NCBI RefSeq assembly: GCF_000737245.1
Contig: NZ_JPQU01000011.1
Span: 62,001 to 126,000 of the forward strand
Origin: Pseudomonas syringae
GTDB taxonomy: Bacteria; Pseudomonadota; Gammaproteobacteria; Pseudomonadales; Pseudomonadaceae
Length of the DNA: 64,000 nt
Direction: 5' to 3'
Shown: positions 1 through 6,508 of the stretch, piece by piece
How the letters are laid out: every line of letters begins with the position of its first letter
Position numbering within the stretch: position 1 is the stretch's first letter
Notes under the pieces: model-generated
What the model saw: the letters and a program-made list of their open reading frames with translations, nothing else
Databases searched by the model: none
Told to the model about the DNA's origin: nothing
Program-made: the position numbers and the translations under genes

Positions 1-17
1 TCACCCAGGAAATCTAC

Positions 18-374
18 ATGCTGTTGAGCAAGCGCGATCAGGCGCGAATCGAACGCCGCCTGGCGGCCACCTTGACCGAGGCGTGCGAGACCGCCAAGTC
101 AGAGATCGTCGGCTTTTCCTGGCTGACCCACGAAGTGGATTACGCAGCATTTCCTGCCAGCCTGCGGGTTGTGTGGATTTTCGACACGCAGGTCAATAAA
201 GACCAGGCGCTCGCTGTTGGCCAGCGAGAACGCATGGTCGAGCTGACTGCCGTTGCTTTGGAGGCCGCAGATGTCGCGGTTAAAAACGTGGCCGCTCACG
301 TGCAGTTCGACAGCGAAGAGCAATGCCAGCGGGCCAACGGCGGCAACTGGCAGCAACGTCTGGCGCGAGGTTGA
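18..374 (+). CDS. Conserved hypothetical protein
   Basis: A 118-residue soluble protein with no signal peptide or membrane segment. I do not recognise a domain with confidence; it resembles a short conserved protein found widely in Pseudomonas. An AGGAA ribosome binding site lies just before the ATG at 18. The start of the protein is rich in Arg and Lys, the middle is a mixed alpha/beta stretch, and the C-terminus is Gln/Asn rich. The next gene (DUF1289) begins four bases after the stop, so the two are probably cotranscribed and may be translationally coupled. No function is assigned. Confidence 0.75.
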   Translation: MLLSKRDQARIERRLAATLTEACETAKSEIVGFSWLTHEVDYAAFPASLRVVWIFDTQVNKDQALAVGQRERMVELTAVALEAADVAVKNVAAHVQFDSEEQCQRANGGNWQQRLARG

Positions 375-377
375 CCC

Positions 378-560
378 GTGGCCAAGGACATCGAAAACCC
401 ATGCATTTCCGTCTGCCAGCTCAGTGGTGATCTGTGTGTCAGTTGCGGTCGCAACAAGGAAGACATCAGGAAGTGGCGTCGCATGAACCGACCGGAAAAA
501 ATGGCCGCCGTGCAGCGAGCCAGTCAACGTCTGAAGAGCCTCAACAAAAAGAAAAGCTGA
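378..560 (+). CDS. DUF1289 family protein
   Basis: A 60-residue protein that starts with GTG at 378. Its four cysteines, in the pattern CISVCQL followed by LCVSCGR, are the signature of the DUF1289 family, a likely small metal-binding (zinc or iron) protein of unknown role. The second half (RKWRRMNRPEKMAAVQRASQRL) is a basic helix typical of the family. It follows the upstream hypothetical gene after a three-base gap, which suggests one operon. The length is normal for the family. The metal-binding role is inferred from the cysteines alone. Confidence 0.85.
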   Translation: MAKDIENPCISVCQLSGDLCVSCGRNKEDIRKWRRMNRPEKMAAVQRASQRLKSLNKKKS

Positions 561-665
561 GTCGAGCAGTCGTGTGAAACCTGCTTCGCTCTGCAATACT
601 TCGCCAAACTGTCCTGTAACCCGACGCTGGCGAGTCTCAGTTCCCGCTTGTCACCTGGAGCGTTC

Positions 666-1214
666 ATGCAAACAAAAAGCCTGCTGTTGTCGTTGCTCAT
701 CAGCCTGTTCGCCGTTTTTCAGGCCAACGCGGCAGATAAAACCTGCGCCGATGCCATCGGCCAAAAGCGTGCAGAGGTGTTGGTCAAACAATGCACCAGC
801 GTCTCTCCGGCGACTCGACCGCCTTGCAACGTGGCCAACAGCTGCGAGTTGATCAACAGCGAAGTCGAACGAGGCTGCGGCTTGCTGGGCGACGACCCGA
901 ACGCGCCGGACTTCTGCCGTTTCACCCTGACTAAGCCGGAAACCTTCCAGGGCGCGCTGATTTCTGGCAACGGAATCGAGGATTACACCGTCACCGTCTT
1001 GCTCAACGACGGCCGCCGTTTCAGCGCTTATTGCGATGGCAAATGCGGTTCCTGGTTCATCGCCGAAGACGAAGGGGAAGCCAGCTTGCTGCCAGCGATG
1101 ATCGGCAAAACCGTGAAAGTCACCATCGCCAGCGAGCTCAACAACGACCGCATCGCCGGGCCGGCAGGGGACGAAAAGCTCATCTTTGTGAAGAAAATCG
1201 AGGTGGTGAAGTAA
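666..1214 (+). CDS. Secreted or periplasmic protein of unknown function
   Basis: A 182-residue protein starting at the ATG at 666; GGAG lies at 657-660, which favours this over an upstream TTG at 648. The first 23 or so residues (MQTKSLLLSLLISLFAVFQANA) form a clear Sec signal peptide with a likely cut after ANA. The mature part has about eight cysteines, consistent with disulfides in the periplasm, and ends in a beta-rich region (TVTVLLNDGRRFSAYC, KTVKVTIASEL) that could be a small OB-like barrel. I do not recognise a named family. The gene stands alone and is followed directly by a palindromic repeat array. Confidence 0.8.
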   Translation: MQTKSLLLSLLISLFAVFQANAADKTCADAIGQKRAEVLVKQCTSVSPATRPPCNVANSCELINSEVERGCGLLGDDPNAPDFCRFTLTKPETFQGALISGNGIEDYTVTVLLNDGRRFSAYCDGKCGSWFIAEDEGEASLLPAMIGKTVKVTIASELNNDRIAGPAGDEKLIFVKKIEVVK

Positions 1215-1232
1215 TAGCGGCTAGTTGTTTTT

Positions 1233-1900
1233 CTGTGGGAGCGATCGGGGTGGCGCTCCACCTTGCTCGCGAAGGGGCCAGTACATTCAATGCATCTGCT
1301 TGCCAGGTAAACCGCCTTCGCGAGCAAGCTCGCTCCCACAGGATCAAGTTCAACCACAAATCCGTGGGAGCAAGCTTGCTTGCGAAGGGGCCAGTACATT
1401 CATGCATCTGCTTGCCAGGTAAACCGCCTTCGCGAGCAAGCTCGCTCCCACAGGATCAAGTTCAACCACAAATCCGTGGGAGCAAGCTTGCTTGCGAAGG
1501 GGCCAGTACATTCATGCGTCTGCTTGCCAGGTAAACCGCCTTCGCGAGCAAGCTCGCTTCCACAGGATCAAGTTCAACCACAAATCCGTGGGAGCAAGCT
1601 TGCTTGCGAAGGGGCCAGTACATCCATGCATCTGCTTGCCAGGTAAACCGCCTTCGCGAGCAAGCTCGCTCCCACAGGATCAAGTTCAACCACAAATCCG
1701 TGGGAGCAAGCTTGCTTGCGAAGGGGCCAGTACATTCATGCGTCTGCTTGCCAGGTAAACCGCCTTCGCGAGCAAGCTCGCTTCCACAGGATCAAGTTCA
1801 ACCACAAATCGGTGGGAGCAAGCTTGCTTGCGAAGGGGCCAGTACATTCGTGCGTCTGCTTGCCAGGTAAACCGCCTTCGCGAGCAAGCTCGCTTCCACA
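1233..1900. repeat. Tandem array of six 112-bp REP-pair (REPIN-like) units
   Basis: The phrase gaaggggccagtaca recurs at 1271, 1384, 1496, 1608, 1720 and 1832, i.e. with a period of 112 bp (113 for the first unit, which has one extra A). Each unit holds two facing palindromes, gtgggagcaagcttgcttgcg and ccttcgcgagcaagctcgct, joined by a constant spacer. The outer left edge (gtgggagcgatcggggtggc) differs from the internal copies and matches a palindrome near 62939. The array is noncoding: 112 is not a multiple of three, so the open frames crossing it are not genes. It fills the gap between 1215 and 1939. Confidence 0.95.
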
Positions 1901-1939
1901 GATCTTATGTTGCTGTGCTCTGGGGCGTGTGCTGGAACG

Positions 1940-2200
1940 CTACTTCTGCGCTGGAAAACCTTCCAGCCGCGCCTGCACCGCATCATCAAAAATCATATAC
2001 AGGGCTTCTACGTCAGCGGGCCGCAGGCGCTTGGCCGTCTCCAGCCCCAGAATAAACGCGATCTGCAATTCACCCTCGCTCTCCACATCCTCGCGCGTAC
2101 TGGCCGCATCCAGGGAACGCAGCAACTTATCAATGGGCCCACGAATAGGCTTGGGCAGCCTCAGCAGGTCCAACCGTTCTTGTGGCATCAAGCTCTCCAT
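1940..2200 (-). CDS. Conserved hypothetical protein
   Basis: An 86-residue helical, acidic protein without cysteines, signal peptide or membrane segment. I do not recognise the family beyond a general likeness to small conserved Pseudomonas proteins. The ATG at 2200 has a weak ribosome binding site; a second ATG four codons on (2186-2188, giving MPQERLDLL) has GGAGAG at a better distance, so the true protein may be 82 residues. It lies between the 112-bp repeat array and the split antitoxin-like gene. There is no sign that it is the toxin partner of that gene. Confidence 0.65.
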   Translation of the reverse strand: MESLMPQERLDLLRLPKPIRGPIDKLLRSLDAASTREDVESEGELQIAFILGLETAKRLRPADVEALYMIFDDAVQARLEGFPAQK

Positions 2201-2293
2201 AATTCTCGACCGGTGCAGGGGCGGGCGGTCAGCCGCTCATAGTGGTCTAAAACGGGGCAGAAGGGCGTAAAAAATTAAGGAGATATTTGGCGT

Positions 2294-2344
2294 ATGACTA
2301 GTAAGGGTACCCCACGGTCGATGCACGCCTACAACTCCAACTGA
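2294..2344 (+). CDS. Possible 16-residue peptide ORF
   Basis: A very short frame, MTSKGTPRSMHAYNSN, is preceded by TTAAGGAG at 2275-2282, a near-perfect ribosome binding site 11 bases before the ATG. It ends inside the 3' end of the antitoxin-like gene on the other strand. It could be a real small peptide, the 5' remnant of a larger gene cut by rearrangement, or chance. Only the strong ribosome binding site supports it. Confidence 0.25.
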   Translation: MTSKGTPRSMHAYNSN

Positions 2345-2443
2345 CTGGCCTTGATCCCGAATGCGGCTGCAATCTTTTCGCGGGTGGCTTTGCGTGGCTT
2401 GGCGACAGTTTTCTGTTGAGCGTAGGCAGGCTGGCTGATGCCC
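2329..2443 (-). pseudogene. 3' half of an antitoxin-like HTH gene split by IS66 insertion
   Basis: Read on the minus strand, this encodes GISQPAYAQQ followed by KPRKATREKIAAAFGIKASQLEL and a TAG stop, the second half of an XRE-type helix-turn-helix antitoxin of the HigA/RelB-partner kind. The coding frame breaks exactly at the left end of the IS66 element (GTAAGCG at 2444). The missing 5' half lies at 6354-6501; joining RLGI from there to SQPAYAQQ here restores a continuous HTH. The last eight bases (2436-2443, TGATGCCC) are one copy of the target duplication. No toxin gene is seen next to either half. Confidence 0.85.
2436..2443. repeat. Target-site duplication, left copy
   Basis: TGATGCCC directly precedes the transposon end GTAAGCG and is repeated exactly at 6354-6361, directly after the right end. 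Eight bases is the duplication length known for the IS66 family. Confidence 0.95.
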
Positions 2444-2464
2444 GTAAGCGTCCGGCCAACACAC
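2444..2464. repeat. IS66 left terminal inverted repeat
   Basis: Begins GTAAGCGTCCGGCC. It aligns imperfectly with the right terminal repeat at 6333-6353, sharing the first seven bases, GG, C and AAC. The host antitoxin-like frame stops exactly here. Confidence 0.9.
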
Positions 2465-2519
2465 CTTCGTGACCAGGACGATAAAAGCGATGGTTTTGGG
2501 TTCAAGAAGGTGTGTTGGC
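2455..2519. repeat. Perfect 14-bp inverted repeat inside the left end of the transposon
   Basis: GCCAACACACCTTC (2455-2468) and its exact complement GAAGGTGTGTTGGC (2506-2519) enclose 37 bases. The outer arm overlaps the terminal repeat. It could be a transposase-binding arrangement, a hairpin that stops transcription entering from outside, or the trace of an older end. There is no T-run, so it is not a standard terminator. Confidence 0.85.
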
Positions 2520-2547
2520 TCACGGTTACGATTATGCCGCTCGCGAA

Positions 2548-2910
2548 TCAGTCGGTCAGCGCAGCCACATCATAATTTTTCGCCCAAGCGTTTTTTTCAC
2601 CCAAGAAGATTTCCTTAATAAAGAAGAAGTTGTCCCAAAAGGCGGTTTCGCGAAGCTTTTCGCAAAATAGCTGATAACTTTCGTGATCCCGAGCTTCAAT
2701 CATCCAGATGTCAGTAACCGTTGCGGTGTAAAACTCGGTGTCATACCAGTGCAGTTTCACACCGTTTGCAAACTCCTCCAGTATCGGCTGGAATGTGCCT
2801 GTGGCGTGCGCAAGCCGGGTCTCGAAAGAAAACGCGAGCCATTCAGGGGAGGTTTTGACAAGGAAAAAAGCAGTGAATTTAGGTTCAAAATTTACATTTG
2901 GCTGATTCAT
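2548..2910 (-). CDS. Darcynin-family protein (transposon cargo)
   Basis: A soluble protein of about 120 residues from the ATG at 2910; an upstream ATG at 2964 would add 18 residues but leave almost no promoter space before the divergent tetR gene. The pattern FTAFFLVKTSPEWLA, then WYDTEFY..VTDIWMIEA..SYQ, then LRETAFWDNFF and the ending YDVAAL fits the darcynin family, small proteins of unknown function that look like ferredoxin-fold alpha/beta barrels. It lies divergently from a TetR regulator with an inverted repeat between them, so it is probably that regulator's target. It sits inside the IS66 element and is therefore mobile cargo. The biochemical role is unknown. Confidence 0.75.
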   Translation of the reverse strand: MNQPNVNFEPKFTAFFLVKTSPEWLAFSFETRLAHATGTFQPILEEFANGVKLHWYDTEFYTATVTDIWMIEARDHESYQLFCEKLRETAFWDNFFFIKEIFLGEKNAWAKNYDVAALTD

Positions 2911-2946
2911 TTTCGAGCCTATCAAGCTGTAGAAGGAGCGTGTAGT

Positions 2947-2980
2947 ATGCGAGTTATCACTCATGTTTCACTACTCGCAT
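2947..2980. promoter_or_regulatory. Candidate TetR operator between the darcynin gene and tetR
   Basis: ATGCGAGT at 2947-2954 is repeated inverted as ACTCGCAT at 2973-2980, 18 bases apart, in the intergenic region between the two divergent genes. An inverted repeat placed there is what a TetR-family repressor controlling itself and its neighbour would use. The spacing is wide for a single dimer, so it may be two half-sites of a larger operator. Confidence 0.5.
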
Positions 2981-2990
2981 TCTTCCGCCT

Positions 2991-3632
2991 ATGCCTTCAA
3001 CCTCGAAAAATCGCCCTCCGCCCCGTAAGAGCCCAACACAGGCCAGGTCTGTGGAGACAGTGGGTATCATTATCGAAGCAGCAGCTCGCATTTTGGAGAC
3101 TGATGCCCACAGTGGTTTCTCAACCAATGCTGTAGCAGGCAAAGCCGGAGTCAGTATCGGCACCCTGTACCAATACTTCCCGGACAAAAACGCCATCTTG
3201 GGAGCACTCATTGCCCGAGAAACGACGCAGTTTCTTTCACGTGCTTCCACTGCGCTTGACCAGCCACTCGCCAAAGATGCTCTAACAGTTTTGATTGCGG
3301 CTGCCATTGAGCACCAATTTAAACGACCGAAGCTTGCAAGAATTCTCGACTTTGAAGAAGCGCGTTTACCATTCGATGTGGCCACTCAGAATGTTAACGA
3401 GCGAGTCGGAGAAATCGCTATGCAAATAATTGGACGTCTTGACTTCCCTATATTGGTGGATGTGCGGATAGCTGCGCGGGATGTTATTGCAGTTATTAAA
3501 GGGATCGTTGATGCGTCAGGTTCGGACGCCGATGTTGAACCAGCAGCAGTGGAAAGGCGCGTTAAGCGCGCGGTATTTGGTTATTTGTCGCTTGATGATG
3601 GAGCGCAACTCCTGCGGCCTGACCAGCATTGA
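2991..3632 (+). CDS. TetR-family transcriptional regulator (transposon cargo)
   Basis: A 213-residue regulator. After a proline-rich lead, residues about 15-70 form the TetR DNA-binding domain, with FSTNAVAGKAGVSIGTLYQYFPDK as its helix-turn-helix. The rest is a helical ligand-binding domain that I cannot match to a ligand. The ATG at 2991 has no good ribosome binding site, so translation may start slightly downstream or from a leaderless transcript. The darcynin-family gene diverges from it, and the shared upstream region has an inverted repeat at 2947-2980. It most likely represses itself and that neighbour. It lies inside the IS66 element. Confidence 0.88.
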   Translation: MPSTSKNRPPPRKSPTQARSVETVGIIIEAAARILETDAHSGFSTNAVAGKAGVSIGTLYQYFPDKNAILGALIARETTQFLSRASTALDQPLAKDALTVLIAAAIEHQFKRPKLARILDFEEARLPFDVATQNVNERVGEIAMQIIGRLDFPILVDVRIAARDVIAVIKGIVDASGSDADVEPAAVERRVKRAVFGYLSLDDGAQLLRPDQH

Positions 3633-3684
3633 TGATTTGCGCTTTTAATCATTTGGGATGGTTAGCTAGTTACACGCGCCGAGG

Positions 3685-4026
3685 ATGATGTCGATCCTTA
3701 AGCGAGCGGAGCGCGCAGGCCGATTAAGTGGCCGCTGGCGCCTGCTCCTTGCATCCTACCTGCTAGATGGGCCAAAGCGCTTTAATGCGCTTAGGCGGGA
3801 CATTCCCGCTATTTCGCAACTAATGCTAACCATCGATTTACGCGCTCTTGAGGAAGCAGGACTCGTAAAACGTACAGTATTTCCCATCGTGCCCGTCACG
3901 GTTTAATACGAACTCACCGTTGACGGACGGCGGTTAGAGCATGTTGTCGAGGTAATGAAACGGTTTGGGCTCTGGGTCAAGAGTCGCCAGTCCGATGACA
4001 TCGTCTGTCCAGCTAACCTTGCGTAA
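3685..4026 (+). pseudogene. HxlR-type regulator broken by an in-frame stop codon
   Basis: The first 73 codons encode a winged-helix regulator of the HxlR type (SGRWRLLLASYLLDGPKRFNALRRDIPAISQLMLTIDLRALEEAGLVKRTVFP). A TAA at 3904-3906 then interrupts it. Reading on in the same frame gives YELTVDGRRLEHVVEVMKRF, the expected wing and C-terminal helix, to a second stop at 4024-4026 (113 codons, a normal family length). The family usually has V-E-Y where this has V-stop-Y, so a GAA to TAA change explains the break. It converges on tnpC, whose stop is one base away. A short 73-residue product could still be made, but without the wing strand it is probably inactive. Confidence 0.8.
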
Positions 4027-4027
4027 T

Positions 4028-5554
4028 TCAGGCCGGCACCCACTGATGCGGCAGCAGTTGGTCAATCTCGCTTGCTCGCTGCGTCGGCAGCCGCGTCAGC
4101 ACATCCTTGAAATAAGCATACGGATCATGCCCGTTGATGCGCGCCGACTGTATCAGACTCATGATCGCCGCCGCCCGCTTGCCGCTGCGCAGCGACCCCG
4201 CAAACAACCAGTTCGACCGCCCAAGCGCCCATGGCCGGATCAAGTTCTCGATCTGGTTGTTGTCGATGGGCACAGCACCATCTTCCAGGTAGCGCGTCAG
4301 CGCTACCCAACGTTTGAGGCTGTAATCCAGAGCCTTGGCCGTGGCCGAACCCTCAGGCACAAGTTCACGCTGGGCCAACATCCACTCATGCAGCTTTTCA
4401 GCGATGGGCACGGCTGTTTCCTGACGTAATCGCCAACGGTCTTCGTCGCTCATTTTCTTGGTGTGTCGCTCGACTTCGTACAACCCGCCAATCGAGTGAA
4501 GTGCCTGCTCCGCCAACTGGCTTTTATTCGCCATGTGCAGGTCGAAGAACTTGCGGCGTGCATGGGCCATGCAGCCGATCTCGGTGATGCCCAGCTCAAA
4601 GCTGGCCTTGCAGCCGGCAAAGTCATCACAGACGAGCTTGCCGTTCCAGGTGCCCAAGAAGTTACGCGCATGTTCGCCAGCACGGCTGGGGCTGAAGTCG
4701 TAGACCACGGCCTTGAGGGCCGAGAACGGTGTAGTGCTGTAGGCCCAGACATAGGCGCGGTGGGTTTTCTTTTCGCCAGGCGCCACCATTTGTACCGGCG
4801 TTTCATCGGCATGAGCCACGCGCTTGGCCAACACCACTTCGCGCAGCGCATCGACTAAGGGCTGAAGCTGCACGCCAGTTTGGCCCACCCACTGTGCCAG
4901 GGTCGAACGCGGGATGGCCAGACTGGCACGACCGAAGATCTTTTCCTGTCGATAAAGCGGCAGGTGATCGGCGAATTTGGCCACCATCACGTGCGCCAGC
5001 AGGCCGGCGGCGGGGATGCCCTTGTCGATCACCTGCGGGGGTACCGGCGCCTGGATTAGAGTTTCCCACTGCCGGCAGGCCCATTTCCCACGCACATGCT
5101 GTTCGACGGTGAACACGCCCGGCGTGTAGTCCAGTTTCTCGCTGACATCTTCGCCGATACGCTGAAGCTGGCAGCCGCAGGTGCATTGGGTGTTGTCTGG
5201 CTCGTGATGGATCACGGTACGCGGGAACTGCGGCGGTAACGGCGCACGCTTGGGTTGCTGGCGTGGTTCTGTCTGCGCAGGTGCGGGATGAAGGGCTTTT
5301 AACTCCGCCTCGATGGCTTCGAGGTCGGTACTGAGCAGGCCATTGAGCAGGCTGCCTTGCGCCGGGCTGATCTGCTCGCTGCGCTTGGCGAACTTGTAGC
5401 GTTTGAGAATGGCGATTTCGTGAGTGAGTTGCTCGATGATCGTCTCATCACGATGAATCTTTCTGTCCTGGGTCTCGATCTTGGACATCAACTGCGCAGC
5501 CAGTGCGCGCAGTTGTTCGGGAGTCATTTGATCGAGATCGGGCAAGGCAGTCAT
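4028..5554 (-). CDS. tnpC: IS66-family transposase TnpC
   Basis: A full-length 508-residue transposase. An N-terminal helical, leucine-zipper-like region (about 1-90) is followed by the zinc-finger segment (CTCGC near 123-127), then the DDE catalytic core with ADETPVQM near residue 248, CDDFAGCK near 310 and the glutamate in DNNQIEN near 433, and a C-terminal IS66 tail. The second zinc pair is damaged: the sequence is ACRQW, with tryptophan at residue 163 where C-x2-C is expected, so metal binding may be lost. It is the last gene of tnpA-tnpB-tnpC and starts 49 bases after tnpB. The gene is otherwise open and intact. Confidence 0.95.
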   Translation of the reverse strand: MTALPDLDQMTPEQLRALAAQLMSKIETQDRKIHRDETIIEQLTHEIAILKRYKFAKRSEQISPAQGSLLNGLLSTDLEAIEAELKALHPAPAQTEPRQQPKRAPLPPQFPRTVIHHEPDNTQCTCGCQLQRIGEDVSEKLDYTPGVFTVEQHVRGKWACRQWETLIQAPVPPQVIDKGIPAAGLLAHVMVAKFADHLPLYRQEKIFGRASLAIPRSTLAQWVGQTGVQLQPLVDALREVVLAKRVAHADETPVQMVAPGEKKTHRAYVWAYSTTPFSALKAVVYDFSPSRAGEHARNFLGTWNGKLVCDDFAGCKASFELGITEIGCMAHARRKFFDLHMANKSQLAEQALHSIGGLYEVERHTKKMSDEDRWRLRQETAVPIAEKLHEWMLAQRELVPEGSATAKALDYSLKRWVALTRYLEDGAVPIDNNQIENLIRPWALGRSNWLFAGSLRSGKRAAAIMSLIQSARINGHDPYAYFKDVLTRLPTQRASEIDQLLPHQWVPA

Positions 5555-5603
5555 GCCGTGGATTTTACCAAAGCAGCCCGAGTGCTACAGCTGAAAGGAG
5601 CGT

Positions 5604-5939
5604 TTAAAGCAATGTAATTGCGCCGCCCGCACCGACGCGTTGCCAGGGCAATCCAAGTACCAGCGCCTGAAGTTGTTCAAGGTCGAGTTCGACCTCCGTC
5701 CCACGATGGATGCCTAGCCAATGAAACTTACCTTGGTTCAAGCGCCTCGCCGCCAGCCAGATACCGACGCCGTCGTGCACCAGGACTTTGATCCGGTTGG
5801 CCCGGCGATTGGTAAAGAGGTAAGCGCAGTGCGGCTTCGCCGCACGGAACACCGCGACCACTCTGGCCAATGCAGTCTCAGTGCCGGCGCGCATGTCCAT
5901 GGGCTCGGTGGCGAGCCAGATTGCATCGACGCGAATCAT
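5604..5939 (-). CDS. tnpB: IS66 accessory protein TnpB (IS66 Orf2)
   Basis: A 111-residue protein with the IS66 Orf2 pattern: TEPMDMRAGTETALARVV near the start, then AYLFTNRRANRIKVLVHDGVGIWLAARRL and GKFHW. TnpB is needed with TnpA for normal transposition of IS66 elements, although its exact role is unclear. I chose the ATG at 5937-5939 rather than the longer frame because it overlaps the tnpA stop as ATGA, the arrangement used for translational coupling in this family. The length is normal. Confidence 0.92.
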   Translation of the reverse strand: MIRVDAIWLATEPMDMRAGTETALARVVAVFRAAKPHCAYLFTNRRANRIKVLVHDGVGIWLAARRLNQGKFHWLGIHRGTEVELDLEQLQALVLGLPWQRVGAGGAITLL

Positions 5940-6253
5940 AGGGCCAAGCCACGAATGAAACACGCGCAGCCGTCCGGATCCGAGGCTGGCCACTTTACGG
6001 TGATGGACTTATCGCCCAGAGGCAGCGAGATGATCACCATCTCTTCTGATGCTCGCCATGGTGCCGTTTTTACCGGAACGAAAGCAGGCAAGGTTGCAGG
6101 CGACTGATCCCTGTAAGTCGGTAGCCACTTGCGGATCACGTTGGCGTTGATGCCGTGATGGATGGCTACGCTGGAAATCGTCGTTCCGGGTTGCAGGCAT
6201 TCCTGGACGACTTGGGCTTTAAATGGTTTGGGGTAAGAGCTTCGTTGGCGCAT
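5936..6253 (-). CDS. tnpA: IS66 accessory protein TnpA (HTH, IS66 OrfA)
   Basis: A 105-residue protein starting at the ATG at 6251-6253, with AGGA five bases upstream. Residues about 8-50 (YPKPFKAQVVQECLQPGTTISSVAIHHGINANVIRKWL) form the IS3/IS66-type helix-turn-helix, presumed to bind the element ends. The C-terminal half (EEMVIISLPLGDKSITVKWP) matches the IS66 OrfA tail. It overlaps tnpB by four bases (ATGA). A 10-bp hairpin lies just upstream in the leader and may limit translation from outside transcripts. Confidence 0.92.
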   Translation of the reverse strand: MRQRSSYPKPFKAQVVQECLQPGTTISSVAIHHGINANVIRKWLPTYRDQSPATLPAFVPVKTAPWRASEEMVIISLPLGDKSITVKWPASDPDGCACFIRGLAL

Positions 6254-6267
6254 GGATATCCTGGCGA

Positions 6268-6315
6268 TAAGGGCGATCGCGTCCGCTTCAAAATACGCGG
6301 CCACCATCGCCCTTA
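6268..6315 (-). promoter_or_regulatory. Hairpin in the tnpA leader
   Basis: TAAGGGCGAT (6268-6277) and ATCGCCCTTA (6306-6315) are exact complements separated by 28 bases, between the right transposon end and the tnpA start. A transcript entering from outside would fold here just before the ribosome binding site, a common way for insertion sequences to resist activation by neighbouring promoters. That role is inferred. Confidence 0.5.
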
Positions 6316-6332
6316 ATGCTGGAGTTCGATAG

Positions 6333-6353
6333 ATGCGTTCGCCATCCGCTTAC
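6333..6353. repeat. IS66 right terminal inverted repeat
   Basis: On the minus strand it starts GTAAGCGGATGGCGAACGCA. It pairs imperfectly with the left end at 2444-2464 and is followed at once by the target duplication TGATGCCC. Confidence 0.9.
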
Positions 6354-6361
6354 TGATGCCC
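6354..6361. repeat. Target-site duplication, right copy
   Basis: TGATGCCC, identical to 2436-2443 at the other end of the element. Confidence 0.95.
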
Positions 6362-6501
6362 AGTCGATTGGCTAACTCCTCTTGAGTCAGGTGCAGGTAT
6401 TCACGGCAGGCGCGGATAGGAGAGGCTCCATCGACAATCCGGCTCACAACCTCATGAGGGATCAGGTCGTTGAGGATTTGAGCGTCAGTAGCTTAATTCA
6501 T
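6354..6501 (-). pseudogene. 5' half of the antitoxin-like HTH gene split by IS66 insertion
   Basis: Minus-strand translation gives ILNDLIPHEVVSRIVDGASPIRACREYLHLTQEELANRLGI, the N-terminal part of an XRE antitoxin, ending at the transposon end. It continues as SQPAYAQQ at 2443 and below. The 5' end is also decayed: the only nearby ATG (6499-6501, with GAGG upstream) reads ATG AAT TAA, with a stop at codon 3 before the conserved frame. The gene was therefore probably damaged apart from the insertion, either before or after it. Confidence 0.8.
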
Positions 6502-6508
6502 CACTTTT

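Larger units (their letters stand above)
2444..6353 (-). mobile_element. IS66-family transposon with cargo genes
   Basis: A 3,910-bp element. The left end reads GTAAGCGTCCGGCCAACACA; the right end, read inward on the minus strand, starts GTAAGCGGATGGCGAACGCA. They match at about 15 of the first 21 bases, with the GTAAGCG start usual in this family, and are flanked by the exact 8-bp repeat TGATGCCC. Transcription of tnpA-tnpB-tnpC runs from the right end leftward. Between tnpC and the left end are about 1.6 kb of genes unrelated to transposition: a broken HxlR regulator, a TetR regulator and a darcynin-family gene. The insertion splits an antitoxin-like HTH gene. Most IS66 elements carry only tnpABC; cargo-bearing forms exist but are less usual. 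Confidence 0.92.

Noticed and set aside
1233..1900. CRISPR array
   Set aside because: Period 112 bp with near-identical 'spacers' and palindromic units; CRISPR needs short repeats and unique spacers.
1225..2270. Overlapping 65-188 residue frames through the repeat array
   Set aside because: They arise from a 112-bp noncoding repeat that shifts frame each unit; no ribosome binding sites or protein-like composition.
2469..2505. A tRNA-like GGTTCAA loop inside the left transposon end
   Set aside because: No acceptor, D or anticodon stems can be formed around it.
4020..4030. GTAA at 4023 as the left end of a simple tnpABC-only IS66
   Set aside because: It lacks the AGCG continuation and a matching 8-bp repeat, whereas 2444 has both.
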